This document shows positions 15,902 through 24,491 of a DNA stretch of 64,000 nt, in pieces; the stretch's first letter is position 1; each line of letters opens with the position of its first letter. A model generated the notes under the pieces. That model was not told the DNA's origin. It worked only from the letters and a program-made list of their open reading frames with translations, and made no database searches. This stretch comes from CAVQBJ01 sp963710725 (GTDB lineage Bacteria > Actinomycetota > Thermoleophilia > Solirubrobacterales > Solirubrobacteraceae), in contig CAVQBJ010000001.1 of the NCBI GenBank assembly GCA_963710725.1, positions 682,001 to 746,000 on the forward strand, read 5' to 3'. The position numbers and the translations under genes were made by a program.

Positions 15902-16510
15902 GTGGCCGGCCCGACCGTTGCCGCGCTGTGTATCGCCGGTTCGCCCGCGTCGTGGCGCGCGATCGGCTTCACGGTCGCCGACGACGGCGTCTGCCGCGTG
16001 GGCGCGGTCGAGCTTCGCCTCGGGGCGGCGGGGCACGGGATCACGGGCTGGGCGCTCACCGGGCACGGCGACGGCGACGTGGATGGCATCCCCACCGAGT
16101 GGGTGCCCGCCACCCGCGCCGCGGTCCCCTCGCACGCGAACACCGCGCTGAGCGTCGACCACGTGGTGCTGCGCAGCGCCGGCGTCGCGGCCACCTGTGC
16201 GGCGCTCACCCGCGCCGGCATGCGCCTGCGCGGCGAGCGGGTCGCGGGACAGCCCGGCCGGCGCGTGCGACAGGCCTTCTTCCGGCACGGCGAGGCGATC
16301 ATCGAGGTCGTCGGTCCCGAGCCCGCGCTGACGCCGGGTCCCTCCTCGCTGTGGGGGCTGACGGTGACCGTCGCCGACCTCGACGCCTGCGCGGAGCTGC
16401 TCGGCGAGCGCCTCGGCGAGATCCGAGCCGCGGTCCAGGCCGGGCGGCGGATCGCCACCGCCCGACGTGAGAGCGGGCTCGGGGTCCCGCTCGCCTTCAT
16501 GTCGCGCTGA
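15902..16510 (+). CDS. VOC/glyoxalase-like protein
   Basis: A 202-residue protein with two beta-alpha-beta-beta-beta halves typical of the vicinal oxygen chelate fold. Seen directly: LSVDHVVLRSAGVAATCAALTRAGMRLRGER in the middle and GLTVTVADLDACAELLGERLGEI near the C-terminus. His in VDHVV and Glu in IIEVVGPE are likely metal ligands. Substrate unknown. The GTG start lies one base after the GDPD-like stop, so they are probably one transcript. It converges with the methyltransferase ending at 16518 (7-bp gap). Confidence 0.7.
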   Translation: MAGPTVAALCIAGSPASWRAIGFTVADDGVCRVGAVELRLGAAGHGITGWALTGHGDGDVDGIPTEWVPATRAAVPSHANTALSVDHVVLRSAGVAATCAALTRAGMRLRGERVAGQPGRRVRQAFFRHGEAIIEVVGPEPALTPGPSSLWGLTVTVADLDACAELLGERLGEIRAAVQAGRRIATARRESGLGVPLAFMSR

Positions 16511-16517
16511 GCGCGGG

Positions 16518-17135
16518 TCAGCGCGGCGCGGTGAGGCGGTGGATGTAGACGCCGTCCTCGCGCGCCGTGTGCACCGCGAACTGGCGCGGCGCCTGCTCCA
16601 GGAAGGCCTCCGCGAAGGAGCGACCCGGGTCGGCGAGCCACACCTCGTCGGCGAGCGCCGGCAGCAGCGACAGCATCAGCGCCACGTTGCGCCGCTCGTA
16701 CAGGACGTCGGCCGCGAGCACGAGGTCGAACGGCGCGCGCTGCACGAGCTCCTCGGGCGCGTTCCAGTCGACGCGCTGGGTGGCGAGCACGATGCCGTTG
16801 GCGGCCGCGTTGCCCTCGAGCAGGTCGAGGGCCGCCTGCGACCAGTCGGTGGCCAGGGCGCGTCCGCCGCCGCGGGCCGCGACGAGGCTCGGCAGTCCGA
16901 GGCCGCACCCGAGCTCGACGATGCGCGCGCCGTGGAGCGCTCGTCCGGCGAGACGCCGCGCGAGCGCGAGTCCGCTCGGCCACAGCTCCGCCCAGTAGGG
17001 CATGAACTCCTCCGCGGCGAAGGCGTCCTCGTCGATGAGCGCCTCGCTGTCCCGCGGCCGGCGGACCGTCAGCTCGCCGTCGCGCAGCGCTATCACCTCC
17101 TCGACGAGATCGGTGGCGGCCGGCTCGTAGGTCAC
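16518..17135 (-). CDS. Class I SAM-dependent methyltransferase (METTL20/Methyltransf_16-like)
   Basis: A 205-residue Rossmann methyltransferase. Motifs: MPYWAELWPSGLALARRL before motif I (a signature of the small-molecule/protein-lysine branch), VELGCGLGLPSLVAA (motif I), ATDWSQAALDLLEGN (motif II) and FDLVLAADVLYE (motif IV). In this branch targets include protein lysines and nicotinamide-like compounds; the substrate here is unknown. The GTG start at 17135 overlaps the TGA of the enoyl-CoA hydratase gene (GTGA). This makes translational coupling likely and excludes the longer upstream reading, which would run antisense-like through the hydratase gene in another frame. Confidence 0.85.
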   Translation of the reverse strand: MTYEPAATDLVEEVIALRDGELTVRRPRDSEALIDEDAFAAEEFMPYWAELWPSGLALARRLAGRALHGARIVELGCGLGLPSLVAARGGGRALATDWSQAALDLLEGNAAANGIVLATQRVDWNAPEELVQRAPFDLVLAADVLYERRNVALMLSLLPALADEVWLADPGRSFAEAFLEQAPRQFAVHTAREDGVYIHRLTAPR

Positions 17136-17989
17136 CGGAAGGCCGGCTCCTCGCGTCCCGGGAACAGCTCGGGCAGGCCGTCGCTCACCCGGTCGGTGAA
17201 CGCCGGCGGGCGCTTCTCGAGGAACGATGCGATTCCCTCGCGCACGTCGGCGGACTGTCCGCGCGCGAACATCCCGCGCGAATCGGCGCGGTGCGCCTCC
17301 ATTGGATGCGCGGCGCCGAGCATCGTCCACATGAGGCGCCGGGCGAGCGCGACCGACACCGGGGCCGCGTGCGCGACGACCTCGCCCGCGAGCTCGCGGG
17401 CCGCGTCGAGCAGCTCGCCGTCGGGGTGCACGCTGCGCACGAGCCCACGCGCGTGTGCCTCGGCGGCCGGGAAGACCCGGCCGGTACTCACCCACTCCAT
17501 CGCCGTGCTGATGCCGACCACCCGCGGCAGGAACCAGCTCGAGCAGGCCTCGGGGACGATGCCGCGGCGGGCGAACACGAACCCGAGGCGTGCGCTCTCG
17601 GCGGCGAGGCGGATGTCCATCGGCAGCGTCATGGTGACGCCGACGCCGACGGCCGGTCCGTTGATCGCGGCGATGACCGGCTTGGTGCTCGCGAATACGC
17701 GCAGCGCGAAGCGGCCGCCTCCATCGCGCGGCACGGGTCCCTCATCGCGCTCGCGCTCACGCCAGTCGAAGGTGTCGCCGCCCTGCTCCAGGTCGGCCCC
17801 GGCGCAGAAGCCCCGGCCGGCGCCGGTGACGATGATCGCGCGGACGTCGTCGTCGGCGTCGGCGAGGTCGAACGCCGCGATGAGCTCGCGGCCCATGTTC
17901 TGCGTCCACGCGTTGAGCCGCTCGGGTCGGTCGAGCGTGAGGGTGAGGATCTGATCGGCCACCTCGTAGCGGATCTCCTGAAAGTCCAT
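17132..17989 (-). CDS. Enoyl-CoA hydratase/isomerase family protein
   Basis: A 285-residue crotonase-fold protein that acts on acyl-CoA thioesters, probably in fatty acid beta-oxidation. Seen: LTLDRPERLNAWT, VTGAGRGFCAGADL (first oxyanion-hole region), KPVIAAINGPAVGVGVTM (second) and SARLGFVFARRGIVPE, where the Glu is in the usual place for a catalytic glutamate. The ATG at 17989 begins MDFQEIRYEV; GGAGGG lies 11 nt upstream. Longer in-frame starts would add a basic, low-information stretch and are rejected. The stop is overlapped by the methyltransferase start. Confidence 0.88.
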   Translation of the reverse strand: MDFQEIRYEVADQILTLTLDRPERLNAWTQNMGRELIAAFDLADADDDVRAIIVTGAGRGFCAGADLEQGGDTFDWRERERDEGPVPRDGGGRFALRVFASTKPVIAAINGPAVGVGVTMTLPMDIRLAAESARLGFVFARRGIVPEACSSWFLPRVVGISTAMEWVSTGRVFPAAEAHARGLVRSVHPDGELLDAARELAGEVVAHAAPVSVALARRLMWTMLGAAHPMEAHRADSRGMFARGQSADVREGIASFLEKRPPAFTDRVSDGLPELFPGREEPAFR

Positions 17990-18000
17990 GGGCCTGGCGT

Positions 18001-18006
18001 CCCTCC
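18001..18006 (-). promoter_or_regulatory. Ribosome binding site supporting the hydratase start
   Basis: The minus strand reads GGAGGG, 11 nt before the ATG at 17989. The spacing is slightly long. Confidence 0.45.
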
Positions 18007-18125
18007 GTGTCGATGGTGTCGGGGCCGCATTCTCGCGCTCGACGCCCGTGATCGCGACGCGGGAACGGTTGCGGGCTCCGCGGCGTCTGTAGGGGCACGC
18101 CCGTCGACCGAACAAGGGAGTGCCG

Positions 18126-18890
18126 ATGTCCCGATCTCGCCCGAGCGACCCTCGCCGTCCTGTGCGCGCCACCGGGAGGCGCTCGGCGCGCCGCGGCGTG
18201 CGCATCCTGGTCGTGGCCGTCGCGATCCTCGTCCTGCCCGCCACGCTCGCGCTCGCCCGCGCCACCCGCCACACCCCCGCCACGGTGAGCGCCGCTCACA
18301 ACTCGACGCTCGGCGAGACGATCGTCGTCGACGGCCGTGGACGAGCGCTCTACTGGCTGAGCGGGGAGACCACGCACCACCTCGAGTGCACGAGCGCCCT
18401 GTGCCTGAAGTTCTGGTCTCCGCTGACCGTCGCCTCGGCCCGATCGGTCCTGCACGCCGGGGCGGGCGTGCACGGCAAGCTCGGCGTGTTCCGGCGCGCG
18501 AACGGCGCCGAGCAGGTGACGCTGCGCGGGCTGCTCCTCTACCGCTTCAGCGGCGACACGCGGGGCGGGACCGCCGCCGGGCAGGGGATCTCGAGCTTCG
18601 GCGGGGTCTGGCGGGCCGTGACGGCCGCCGCGACGTCCGTCGTCACGGCGCCATCGAGCCCCAGCGCGGGGTCGACGCCGAGCTCACCGACGACGCCCGG
18701 CGGGTCGCCCGGATCGCCGGGACCGACGAGCTCTTCGACGGTCTCGAGCGTGAGCACGAGCGCCCCCGGCGTGACCTCGGCCGGCTCGTCGTCGACGAGC
18801 ACCGCGACGATCACCTCGAGCGTCAGCTCGCCGACCACCACCACGACGACGAGCACGTCGAGCAGCTACAGCTATCCGTACTCCTACTGA
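18126..18890 (+). CDS. Secreted-repeat (COG4315 / lipoprotein_15 type) protein with Ser/Thr-rich tail
   Basis: A 254-residue exported protein. After a basic N-terminus and hydrophobic segment (VRILVVAVAILVLPATLALA) comes one COG4315-type unit: ETIVVDGRGRALYWLSG, two Cys in ECTSALCLKFWSPL, and LLLYRFSGDTRGGTAAGQGI. The function of this repeat is not known; members are surface or periplasmic. The last 85 residues are Ser/Thr/Pro-rich and end in Tyr-Ser repeats (SSYSYPYSY), probably an extended, possibly glycosylated stalk. The Cys pair replaces the longer S.C.G.C pattern usual in the family. ATG 18126 has AAGGGAG about 6 nt upstream. Confidence 0.7.
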   Translation: MSRSRPSDPRRPVRATGRRSARRGVRILVVAVAILVLPATLALARATRHTPATVSAAHNSTLGETIVVDGRGRALYWLSGETTHHLECTSALCLKFWSPLTVASARSVLHAGAGVHGKLGVFRRANGAEQVTLRGLLLYRFSGDTRGGTAAGQGISSFGGVWRAVTAAATSVVTAPSSPSAGSTPSSPTTPGGSPGSPGPTSSSTVSSVSTSAPGVTSAGSSSTSTATITSSVSSPTTTTTTSTSSSYSYPYSY

Positions 18891-18915
18891 CCGCGAGCAG
18901 GCAGGCGTCTCGCGG
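18891..18915. terminator. Hairpin between convergent genes
   Basis: CCGCGAG (18891-18897) pairs with CTCGCGG (18909-18915), directly after the stop at 18890 and 33 nt from the stop of the thioesterase gene. It is followed by the perfect palindrome GGCGTACGCC. It could serve both genes. Confidence 0.45.
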
Positions 18916-18947
18916 CCGGCGTACGCCGTGCCTCGCTGCTCGAGCCG

Positions 18948-19397
18948 TTATTCGCCGGGGGGCGGGGCAGTCCAGGGGTCGACGGCGTCGCGCACCCAGG
19001 TCGGGATGGCGACCTTCGTGTGGGCGTCGACGTCGACGAAGACGTGCACCATGCGCCCCTCGGCGACCGCGTCGCCCGAGCGCTCGATCCGGATGTGCGA
19101 GACCATCGAGGAGCGCCCGAGCGGCGCGGGCACGAAGGCGACGTCGAGCTCGTCGTCGAAGCGGGCCGGCGATTGGAAGCGCACGCCAGCCTCCACGACG
19201 AGCAGGTCGAGCCCGCGTTCGCGCAGCCGCTGGTAGGAGCCGAGCGTCTCGCGCATGAACTCGGTGATCGCGATGTCGAAGTACGCGAGGTAGTTCGCGT
19301 TGAAGACGATCCCCTGCAGGTCGCACTCGTGGTAGCGCACCCTCAGGCTGTGAACGAAGCGCCGACCCACGGCCGGCATCCTGACAGGCGCCGCCAT
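18948..19397 (-). CDS. Acyl-CoA thioesterase, 4HBT hotdog family
   Basis: A 149-residue single hotdog-fold protein of the 4-hydroxybenzoyl-CoA thioesterase/YbgC type. The active-site stretch VRYHECDLQGIVFNANYLAYFD contains the Asp and the Asn-Tyr pair usual in this branch, followed by a long helix (ITEFMRETLGSY). Such enzymes hydrolyse acyl-CoA; chain preference is unknown. The start is uncertain between ATG 19397 and ATG 19379 (MPAVGRRF); neither has a good ribosome site. The upstream neighbour is the divergent Ntn hydrolase. Confidence 0.85.
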   Translation of the reverse strand: MAAPVRMPAVGRRFVHSLRVRYHECDLQGIVFNANYLAYFDIAITEFMRETLGSYQRLRERGLDLLVVEAGVRFQSPARFDDELDVAFVPAPLGRSSMVSHIRIERSGDAVAEGRMVHVFVDVDAHTKVAIPTWVRDAVDPWTAPPPGE

Positions 19398-19510
19398 ACG
19401 AAGTGCCTGCCGAGCGACGACATCTCCAGACGGACTGTCGGGCCCTGGCCGTTTGGCGGGCCGCCTAGCATCGGAGGGGTCCGGCGCTGCTGGAGGGCGC
19501 GCCCGTGAGA

Positions 19511-19517
19511 GAGGGAG
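19511..19517 (+). promoter_or_regulatory. Ribosome binding site of the Ntn-hydrolase gene
   Basis: GAGGGAG lies 9 nt before the ATG at 19527 and favours it over the adjacent TTG at 19524. Confidence 0.6.
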
Positions 19518-19526
19518 ACCCCGTTG

Positions 19527-22124
19527 ATGCCCCGTCCGTTTCGGTCCGTTCACGCGCGACCGCTCGTCGCCGCCGCCATCGCCGTCGCCGCCTGCGCTGC
19601 CGGCCTCCTGTCGCTCGCCGGCCCAGCCGGCGCCCGCGGAGGCGTATCGACCGCCCGGGGGTCGCTGCCCGCCTTCGTGAGCAACGGCCGTGACGACGCG
19701 GCCTCCGCGTTCGACATCCTCGCCCCGGGCGAATACGGCAGCGCGCCCACCACTCCCAACTCGACCGACCAGGGCACGCTCTACGACGCCCTGACCCCGC
19801 TGCGCGGCAACGTCACCGCGGCCGACCTGCCGCGCTACTACCTGTCCGAGCGGCTCGGCGTCCAGGGAGCCACGACCCGCGTCGAGCGGCCGCGCGCCGG
19901 CGTCGTCATCCTGCGCGACAGCCACGACATCCCGCACGTCTACGGCAAGACGCGCGCCGACGTCATGTTCGGCGCCGGCTACGCCGAGTACGAGGACCGC
20001 AGCCTGCTCATGAACGAGGGCCGCGGCCCCGCCGTGGCCGCCGTGCTCGACGTTCCCGGCGTCAATGCGTTCGGGCTCGTCACGTCGCTGCGCTCGTTCA
20101 CGCCGAGCGCGCAGGCCGAGGCATTCGTCAGCGCCCAGGTGAGGCTCCTGCGCGATTCGGGACCGAAGGGCCGTCAGGTCTACGTCGACTTCGTCAACTG
20201 GGTGGCCGGCGTGAACGCCTACATCCAGCAGAACGTGCCGCCCGCGCAGCGGCCCGCGCCCTACACGATGAACGACGCCATCAGCCTGTTCGCGTTCATC
20301 GGGTCGATCTTCGGCAACGGCGGCGGCAACTCGGTCGCCAGCTCGGAGCTGCTCGCCTCCCTGCAGGCGAGGTACGGCGCGGCGCAGGGCTTCAGCATCT
20401 GGCGCGATCTCCGCGAGAGCAATGACCCCGAGGCGCCGACGACGATCTCGCGCAGGTTCAACTACGACCAGATCCCGAGCGGCCCGACACCGGGCTCGCT
20501 CGTCGTCGACCCCAACTCGATCGAGCTCGGCGGCCCGAGCCCGGCGGCCACCACCGCCGCGGTCGCGCCGCCGCACGTGTCCTCGAACGCGCTGCTCGTG
20601 TCGGCCAAGCGCTCGGCCACCGGGCACCCGCTCGCCGTGATGGGCCCGCAGCTCGGCTACTACTACCCCGAGATCGTCATGCAGATCGACCTGCACGGCG
20701 GCGGCATCGACGCCGAGGGCGTCGCGCCCCCGACCGAGCCCTACGTGCTCATCGGGCGGGGCAGGGACTTCGCCTGGAGCCTGACCAGCGCGACGAGCCA
20801 GAACACCGACCAGTTCCTCTCCCAGCTGTGCAACGCCGACGGCGGCCCGGCGACCCGGGCCTCGACGTCCTACGTGTACAAGGGCCGCTGCGTGCCCATG
20901 ACACGGTTCGATGCCGGCGTGCTCGGCGCCGGCGGCGGCTCACCGGCCGAGAACGTCTCCTACCTGCAGACGGTGTACGGCCCGGTGAACGGCACCGCCC
21001 TCGTCAAGGGCGTCCCGTACGCGATCAGCAACCTGCGCTCCACGCGCGGCCGTGAGCCGATGAGCGCGCTCGCCCTGGCCGACCTCAACGACGGCCAGGT
21101 GCACTCGCCGCAGACGTTCCTGAAGGCTGCGAGCGAGTTCGAGACGACGTTCAACTGGTTCTACGTCGACTCCAAGCACATCGCCTACTACTCCTCCGGG
21201 CGCCTGCCCGTGCGCGCCCCCGGCACCGATCCGGACCTGCCGACGCTCGGTAACGGCCGGTACGACTGGCGCGGGTTCCTCACCCCCGCGCAGCACCCGC
21301 ATGCGATCGACCCCACGTCGGGTCTCATCATCAACTGGAACAACAAGCCGGCGCCCGGATGGGGAGCGGCCGACAACAACTACGGGCTCGGGCCGATCCA
21401 CCGCGTGCAGCTGTTCACCGGCTTCAAGGCCCGGGGCAACACGCTCGCCGGCGTGGTGTCGATCATGAACCGCGCCGCGACGCAGGACCTGCGCGCGGTC
21501 GCGGTATGGCCGACGATCGCCAAGGTCCTCGCCGGCAGCCCGGCGCCGTCACCGCTCGCCCAGCAGGCGGCGAACCTCGTCACCGCCTGGGTGGCCGACG
21601 GCGCGAGTCGCCTTGACCTGACCGGCAACGGCCAGATCACCGACCCCGGTGCGGCGGTGCTCGACACCGCCTGGCGCGGCCTCGCGGACGCGGTGCTGTC
21701 GCCCGTCCTCGGCTCGAGCATCCTCGCCAAGCTCGAGGCGGTCACGCCCGACGACCAGGCGCCCGGGGACGTGGTCGACGCCGAGGGCGACGTGCACGGC
21801 AACGGCGGCAGCTCGTTCGAGAGCGCGTGGTACGGCTACGTCGACAAGGACCTGCGCAGCGAGCTCGGCGAGCCGGTCCGCGGGGCCTACAGCCGCCGGT
21901 ACTGCGGCGCTGGCAACCTCGCCGCGTGCCGGGCCTCGCTGTGGGCGGCGGTGCAGGCGGCGGTCACGAAGCTGGCCGCCTCGCAGGGTCCCGACCCGGC
22001 GAACTGGCACTCCAGTGCGACGGCCGAGCGGATCAAGTTCCTGCCGGGGCTGATTCCGTTCACGATGGCCTGGACCAATCGGTCGACGTTCCAGCAGGTC
22101 ATTTCGTTCTCGTCCCACGGGTAG
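19527..22124 (+). CDS. Secreted penicillin acylase family (Ntn-hydrolase) protein
   Basis: An 865-residue exported protein with a signal peptide (PLVAAAIAVAACAAGLLSLA). Family knowledge: these precursors cleave themselves into alpha and beta chains, and the new N-terminal Ser of the beta chain is the nucleophile. Seen here: the alpha-chain motif DSHDIPHVYGKTRADVMFGAG near 131-151 and a candidate cleavage site HVSSNALLV near residues 350-358, where the Ser preceding Asn (about 353) is the likely nucleophile. Further support is SATGHPLAVMGPQLGYYYP just after it. Substrates may be acyl-homoserine lactones, beta-lactam side chains or other amides; sequence cannot decide. The alpha part is longer than in PGA. 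It stands alone and ends in a strong hairpin. Confidence 0.9.
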   Translation: MPRPFRSVHARPLVAAAIAVAACAAGLLSLAGPAGARGGVSTARGSLPAFVSNGRDDAASAFDILAPGEYGSAPTTPNSTDQGTLYDALTPLRGNVTAADLPRYYLSERLGVQGATTRVERPRAGVVILRDSHDIPHVYGKTRADVMFGAGYAEYEDRSLLMNEGRGPAVAAVLDVPGVNAFGLVTSLRSFTPSAQAEAFVSAQVRLLRDSGPKGRQVYVDFVNWVAGVNAYIQQNVPPAQRPAPYTMNDAISLFAFIGSIFGNGGGNSVASSELLASLQARYGAAQGFSIWRDLRESNDPEAPTTISRRFNYDQIPSGPTPGSLVVDPNSIELGGPSPAATTAAVAPPHVSSNALLVSAKRSATGHPLAVMGPQLGYYYPEIVMQIDLHGGGIDAEGVAPPTEPYVLIGRGRDFAWSLTSATSQNTDQFLSQLCNADGGPATRASTSYVYKGRCVPMTRFDAGVLGAGGGSPAENVSYLQTVYGPVNGTALVKGVPYAISNLRSTRGREPMSALALADLNDGQVHSPQTFLKAASEFETTFNWFYVDSKHIAYYSSGRLPVRAPGTDPDLPTLGNGRYDWRGFLTPAQHPHAIDPTSGLIINWNNKPAPGWGAADNNYGLGPIHRVQLFTGFKARGNTLAGVVSIMNRAATQDLRAVAVWPTIAKVLAGSPAPSPLAQQAANLVTAWVADGASRLDLTGNGQITDPGAAVLDTAWRGLADAVLSPVLGSSILAKLEAVTPDDQAPGDVVDAEGDVHGNGGSSFESAWYGYVDKDLRSELGEPVRGAYSRRYCGAGNLAACRASLWAAVQAAVTKLAASQGPDPANWHSSATAERIKFLPGLIPFTMAWTNRSTFQQVISFSSHG

Positions 22125-22140
22125 GAGCTGCGCCCGTCTC

Positions 22141-22173
22141 GTTCGACTCCCCCCTGATAAAGGGGGGTCGAAC
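22141..22173 (+). terminator. Strong hairpin after the Ntn-hydrolase gene
   Basis: GTTCGA..CCCCCC (22141-22154) pairs with GGGGGG TCGAAC (22162-22173), with a two-base CT bulge and a TGATAAA loop, 16 nt after the stop. The 219-bp gap to 22344 otherwise contains only G-rich, non-coding sequence. Confidence 0.65.
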
Positions 22174-22306
22174 GTGACTGGCTTCGCTCCGACCACCACT
22201 GCGCACCGCTCTCTCTTAGGGCGGTAAAGGGGGGTTGGGGCGGCGCGGTGGGCGCGAGGCGGGTCGCGGCTGTGACCGCGCGGATGCCAGACACCCCCCG
22301 GCCCGA

Positions 22307-22322
22307 TGGCACGCGGGTGCCA
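22307..22322 (-). terminator. Small hairpin after the LPxTG-like gene
   Basis: TGGCAC GCGG GTGCCA, a 6-bp stem starting 21 nt after the minus-strand stop at 22344. Weak evidence. Confidence 0.35.
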
Positions 22323-22343
22323 GGAGGGGGGCTCGCCTACTCG

Positions 22344-22790
22344 CTAGCGCTTGGGGTGGGTACGGCGCCTGGCCGTGATAGCGGCGCCGGCGAGGAGGAG
22401 GGCTGCGCCGAGGGCGATCTCGTCGAGGGTGTTCGTGCCCGTCCTCGGGAGCGTGCTCGCCGCGGCGGGCGACTCGGTCGTTATTGCGAGGGTCGACGAG
22501 AGGGTGGTCACGGTCGAGGTCTGGGTGCCGGTCGCCGCCGCCGGGGCGCTGCTCAGCGCCCCCGGCGCGACGCTGGTCGGGCTCGGGGGGGTGGGGCTGA
22601 GGCTCTGGTGATGCGTCGTCGTCGACGTGTGGTGGGTCGGCGGCGAGTGGGGCTGGGTGGAGGAGGGGGTCGTCGAGCTGCCGAAGGGGTCGGTGTATTG
22701 GTTGTCGCCGGCGCTCTGGGCGCGGGCGAGCGCGGGGGAGAGGGCGGCGAGGACGGCGGTGGCCAGCAGGGTGGCGCGTGCTCTGCGCAT
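22344..22790 (-). CDS. Surface protein with LPxTG-like sorting signal
   Basis: A 148-residue protein with a signal peptide (RATLLATAVLAALSPALARA) and a mature region of about 80 residues that is almost all Ser/Thr/Pro/His/Ala. A C-terminal sorting signal follows: LPRTG, then a hydrophobic helix (IALGAALLLAGAAITA) and RRRTHPKR. The order LPxTG, helix, basic tail is the mark of sortase substrates that become covalently linked to the wall. No sortase gene is present in the window. The ATG at 22790 is preferred to 22832 because a TAGCAT box ends 8 nt before it. Confidence 0.7.
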   Translation of the reverse strand: MRRARATLLATAVLAALSPALARAQSAGDNQYTDPFGSSTTPSSTQPHSPPTHHTSTTTHHQSLSPTPPSPTSVAPGALSSAPAAATGTQTSTVTTLSSTLAITTESPAAASTLPRTGTNTLDEIALGAALLLAGAAITARRRTHPKR

Positions 22791-22798
22791 CGACGGGG

Positions 22799-22804
22799 AT
22801 GCTA
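22799..22804 (-). promoter_or_regulatory. Candidate -10 box TAGCAT, 8 nt from start 22790
   Basis: Minus strand TAGCAT with no visible -35 or Shine-Dalgarno sequence; fits the short-leader promoter pattern seen across the window. Confidence 0.4.
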
Positions 22805-22841
22805 GAGGCTCGGGCAGCGGTGCGAATGGCATCATCGGGGT

Positions 22842-23240
22842 GTGACCGTGGTCCGTGTGATCGCCGCGCTGCTCGCGCTCGCCGTGTGCGCGTGGTTCGC
22901 GCTCGGGGCCGTGCAGGCGCGTGACGTCGATCGGGCCTCCGCGATCGTCTCGGCTCCGGGGGCGCTCGGGGGCGCGGCGGCCGCGCAGGCCGCGAGCCTG
23001 CTCGACCACGCCGGCACGCTCAACCCCGACCGGCAGGTCGATCTGCTGCGGGCCGAGCTCGCCGCCCGGCGCGGCGACCTGCCGGGGGCACGGGCGATAC
23101 TGGTCGGCGTCGTGCACGACGAGCCGCAGAACATCGACGCGTGGGCGGCGCTCGCCCGGGCCTCGGCCGGCGATCCGGCCGCGTTCCGCCTCGCGGTGGC
23201 GCGGGTGCGAGCGCTCGCCCCGCCGGTCGGCTCCGGCTGA
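22842..23240 (+). CDS. Small membrane-anchored helical-repeat (TPR-like) protein
   Basis: A 132-residue protein: one N-terminal helix (VRVIAALLALAVCAWFALGAV) followed by Ala-rich paired helices (AAQAASLLDHAG, VDLLRAELAARRGDLPGARAIL, NIDAWAALARASAG) that look like two tetratricopeptide-type repeats. This would form a protein-protein interaction surface outside the membrane or in the cytoplasm; topology is not certain. Start GTG 22842 is the longest sensible start. It converges with the acyltransferase (3-bp gap). Function unknown. Confidence 0.6.
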   Translation: MTVVRVIAALLALAVCAWFALGAVQARDVDRASAIVSAPGALGGAAAAQAASLLDHAGTLNPDRQVDLLRAELAARRGDLPGARAILVGVVHDEPQNIDAWAALARASAGDPAAFRLAVARVRALAPPVGSG

Positions 23241-23243
23241 CCG

Positions 23244-24488
23244 TCAGCGCTCCTTGCGGCGCAGGAAGGGCAGCTCGACGACGTAGTAGCTGAGCGCGGC
23301 CACGGCGGCTGTGGCGGCGAACGTGGACAGGAACAGCACGAGCGTCGTCGCGTGGTGCACGCTCGTGGTCAGGCCGAGGCCCGAGGCCGAGAAGTGCGTC
23401 GCGTCAGACGGCAGGCCGATCCACTCGGCGATCGCCAGGTGCCACAGGTACATGCCGTAGGACACGAGGCCGATCCAGGCGATGGGGCGCCAGGCGAGCA
23501 CGCGACGCGGCAGGCCGCCGCTGCGCTCCCCGAACACGGCGGGAGCCACGAGCAGCGCACAGAGCACCGCGCTCAGCGCGATCGTGCGCAGCGTCGCCCC
23601 GACCGACTGGCCGGCGGCGACCCGGCCGGCGAGGGCGAACACGTTCTCGGGCGGGACCACGGCGGCCAGGCCGGCGAAGGCGAGCGCGGCGCCGATCCAG
23701 CACAGGCCGGCGTGCTCGCCCACCCAGCGCACGACGCGCCCCTCGCCGCGCGAGCGCGAGGCGGCGACGCTCGCCACCGCGATCGCCATGCCGAGCGCGA
23801 GCCACGTGCATTGCCCGGCCAGGCTCTCGGCCACGAGGCTCGACACGGCGTGGCGGGCGGCGGCGACCTGGATCGCCACGCCGGCGGCGGCAAGCACGGC
23901 GAGCGCGGTCAGCTCGACCCGCCAGTTTCCGCCCGCCGGGCGCCCGCGGGTCAGCCGGCGGATGAGCAGCGCCCACAGCGGCAGGGTGGCGTAGAAGGCG
24001 ACCTCCACGCACAGTGTCCAGGCCACCGGGATGCCGCCGCCGACCGTGCGCTCGCTGTAGATCTGCAGGAACAGGTAGTACCGCCACCAGTCGCCGGTGA
24101 ACACGCCCACGATGCCGGGGAAGATGGCGAGCACCGTCAGCGCGACCCAGTAGGCCGGCACGATGCGCAGCACGCGGCGCCGCGCGTAGCGCCCGACATT
24201 CGGGAAGGGACGCCCCTCGCAGCGGGCGGCCACGAACGGGCGGTAGAGCAGGAAGCCCGAGATGACGAAGAACAGGATCGGCCCGACGGCGCCGAGCACC
24301 TGCTCGGCCGGGCCGGTGATCGGCTCGGCGAACGCGCCGGTGAGGCTGGCCACGTGGAAGATCAGCACGGCAAGGACCGCGATCGCGCGCAGCGAGTCGA
24401 AGAGCGCGAAGCGCGGGTTGCCCGGGGGCGGCGCGACGGCCGGCGACGGCGCGATGGCCGGAGCGGGCGCGCGGACGGCGTCCGGCAA
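23244..24488 (-). CDS. Acyltransferase 3 (OafA/YrhL) family membrane protein
   Basis: A 414-residue polytopic membrane protein that probably O-acylates a sugar of the surface polysaccharide. The family's early FDSLRAIAVLAVLIFHV, where the His is the proposed catalytic residue, begins at about residue 30. GPILFFVISGFLLYRPFV and RRRVLRIVPAYW (an R-x-x-R motif) follow, and about ten helices can be counted. A Pro/Ala-rich N-terminal 25 residues is probably cytoplasmic. There is no SGNH domain. It lies 3 bp downstream of the GT2-GT4 fusion gene in the same direction, so it is probably the last gene of that transcript. Confidence 0.9.
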   Translation of the reverse strand: MPDAVRAPAPAIAPSPAVAPPPGNPRFALFDSLRAIAVLAVLIFHVASLTGAFAEPITGPAEQVLGAVGPILFFVISGFLLYRPFVAARCEGRPFPNVGRYARRRVLRIVPAYWVALTVLAIFPGIVGVFTGDWWRYYLFLQIYSERTVGGGIPVAWTLCVEVAFYATLPLWALLIRRLTRGRPAGGNWRVELTALAVLAAAGVAIQVAAARHAVSSLVAESLAGQCTWLALGMAIAVASVAASRSRGEGRVVRWVGEHAGLCWIGAALAFAGLAAVVPPENVFALAGRVAAGQSVGATLRTIALSAVLCALLVAPAVFGERSGGLPRRVLAWRPIAWIGLVSYGMYLWHLAIAEWIGLPSDATHFSASGLGLTTSVHHATTLVLFLSTFAATAAVAALSYYVVELPFLRRKER

Positions 24489-24491
24489 CGG

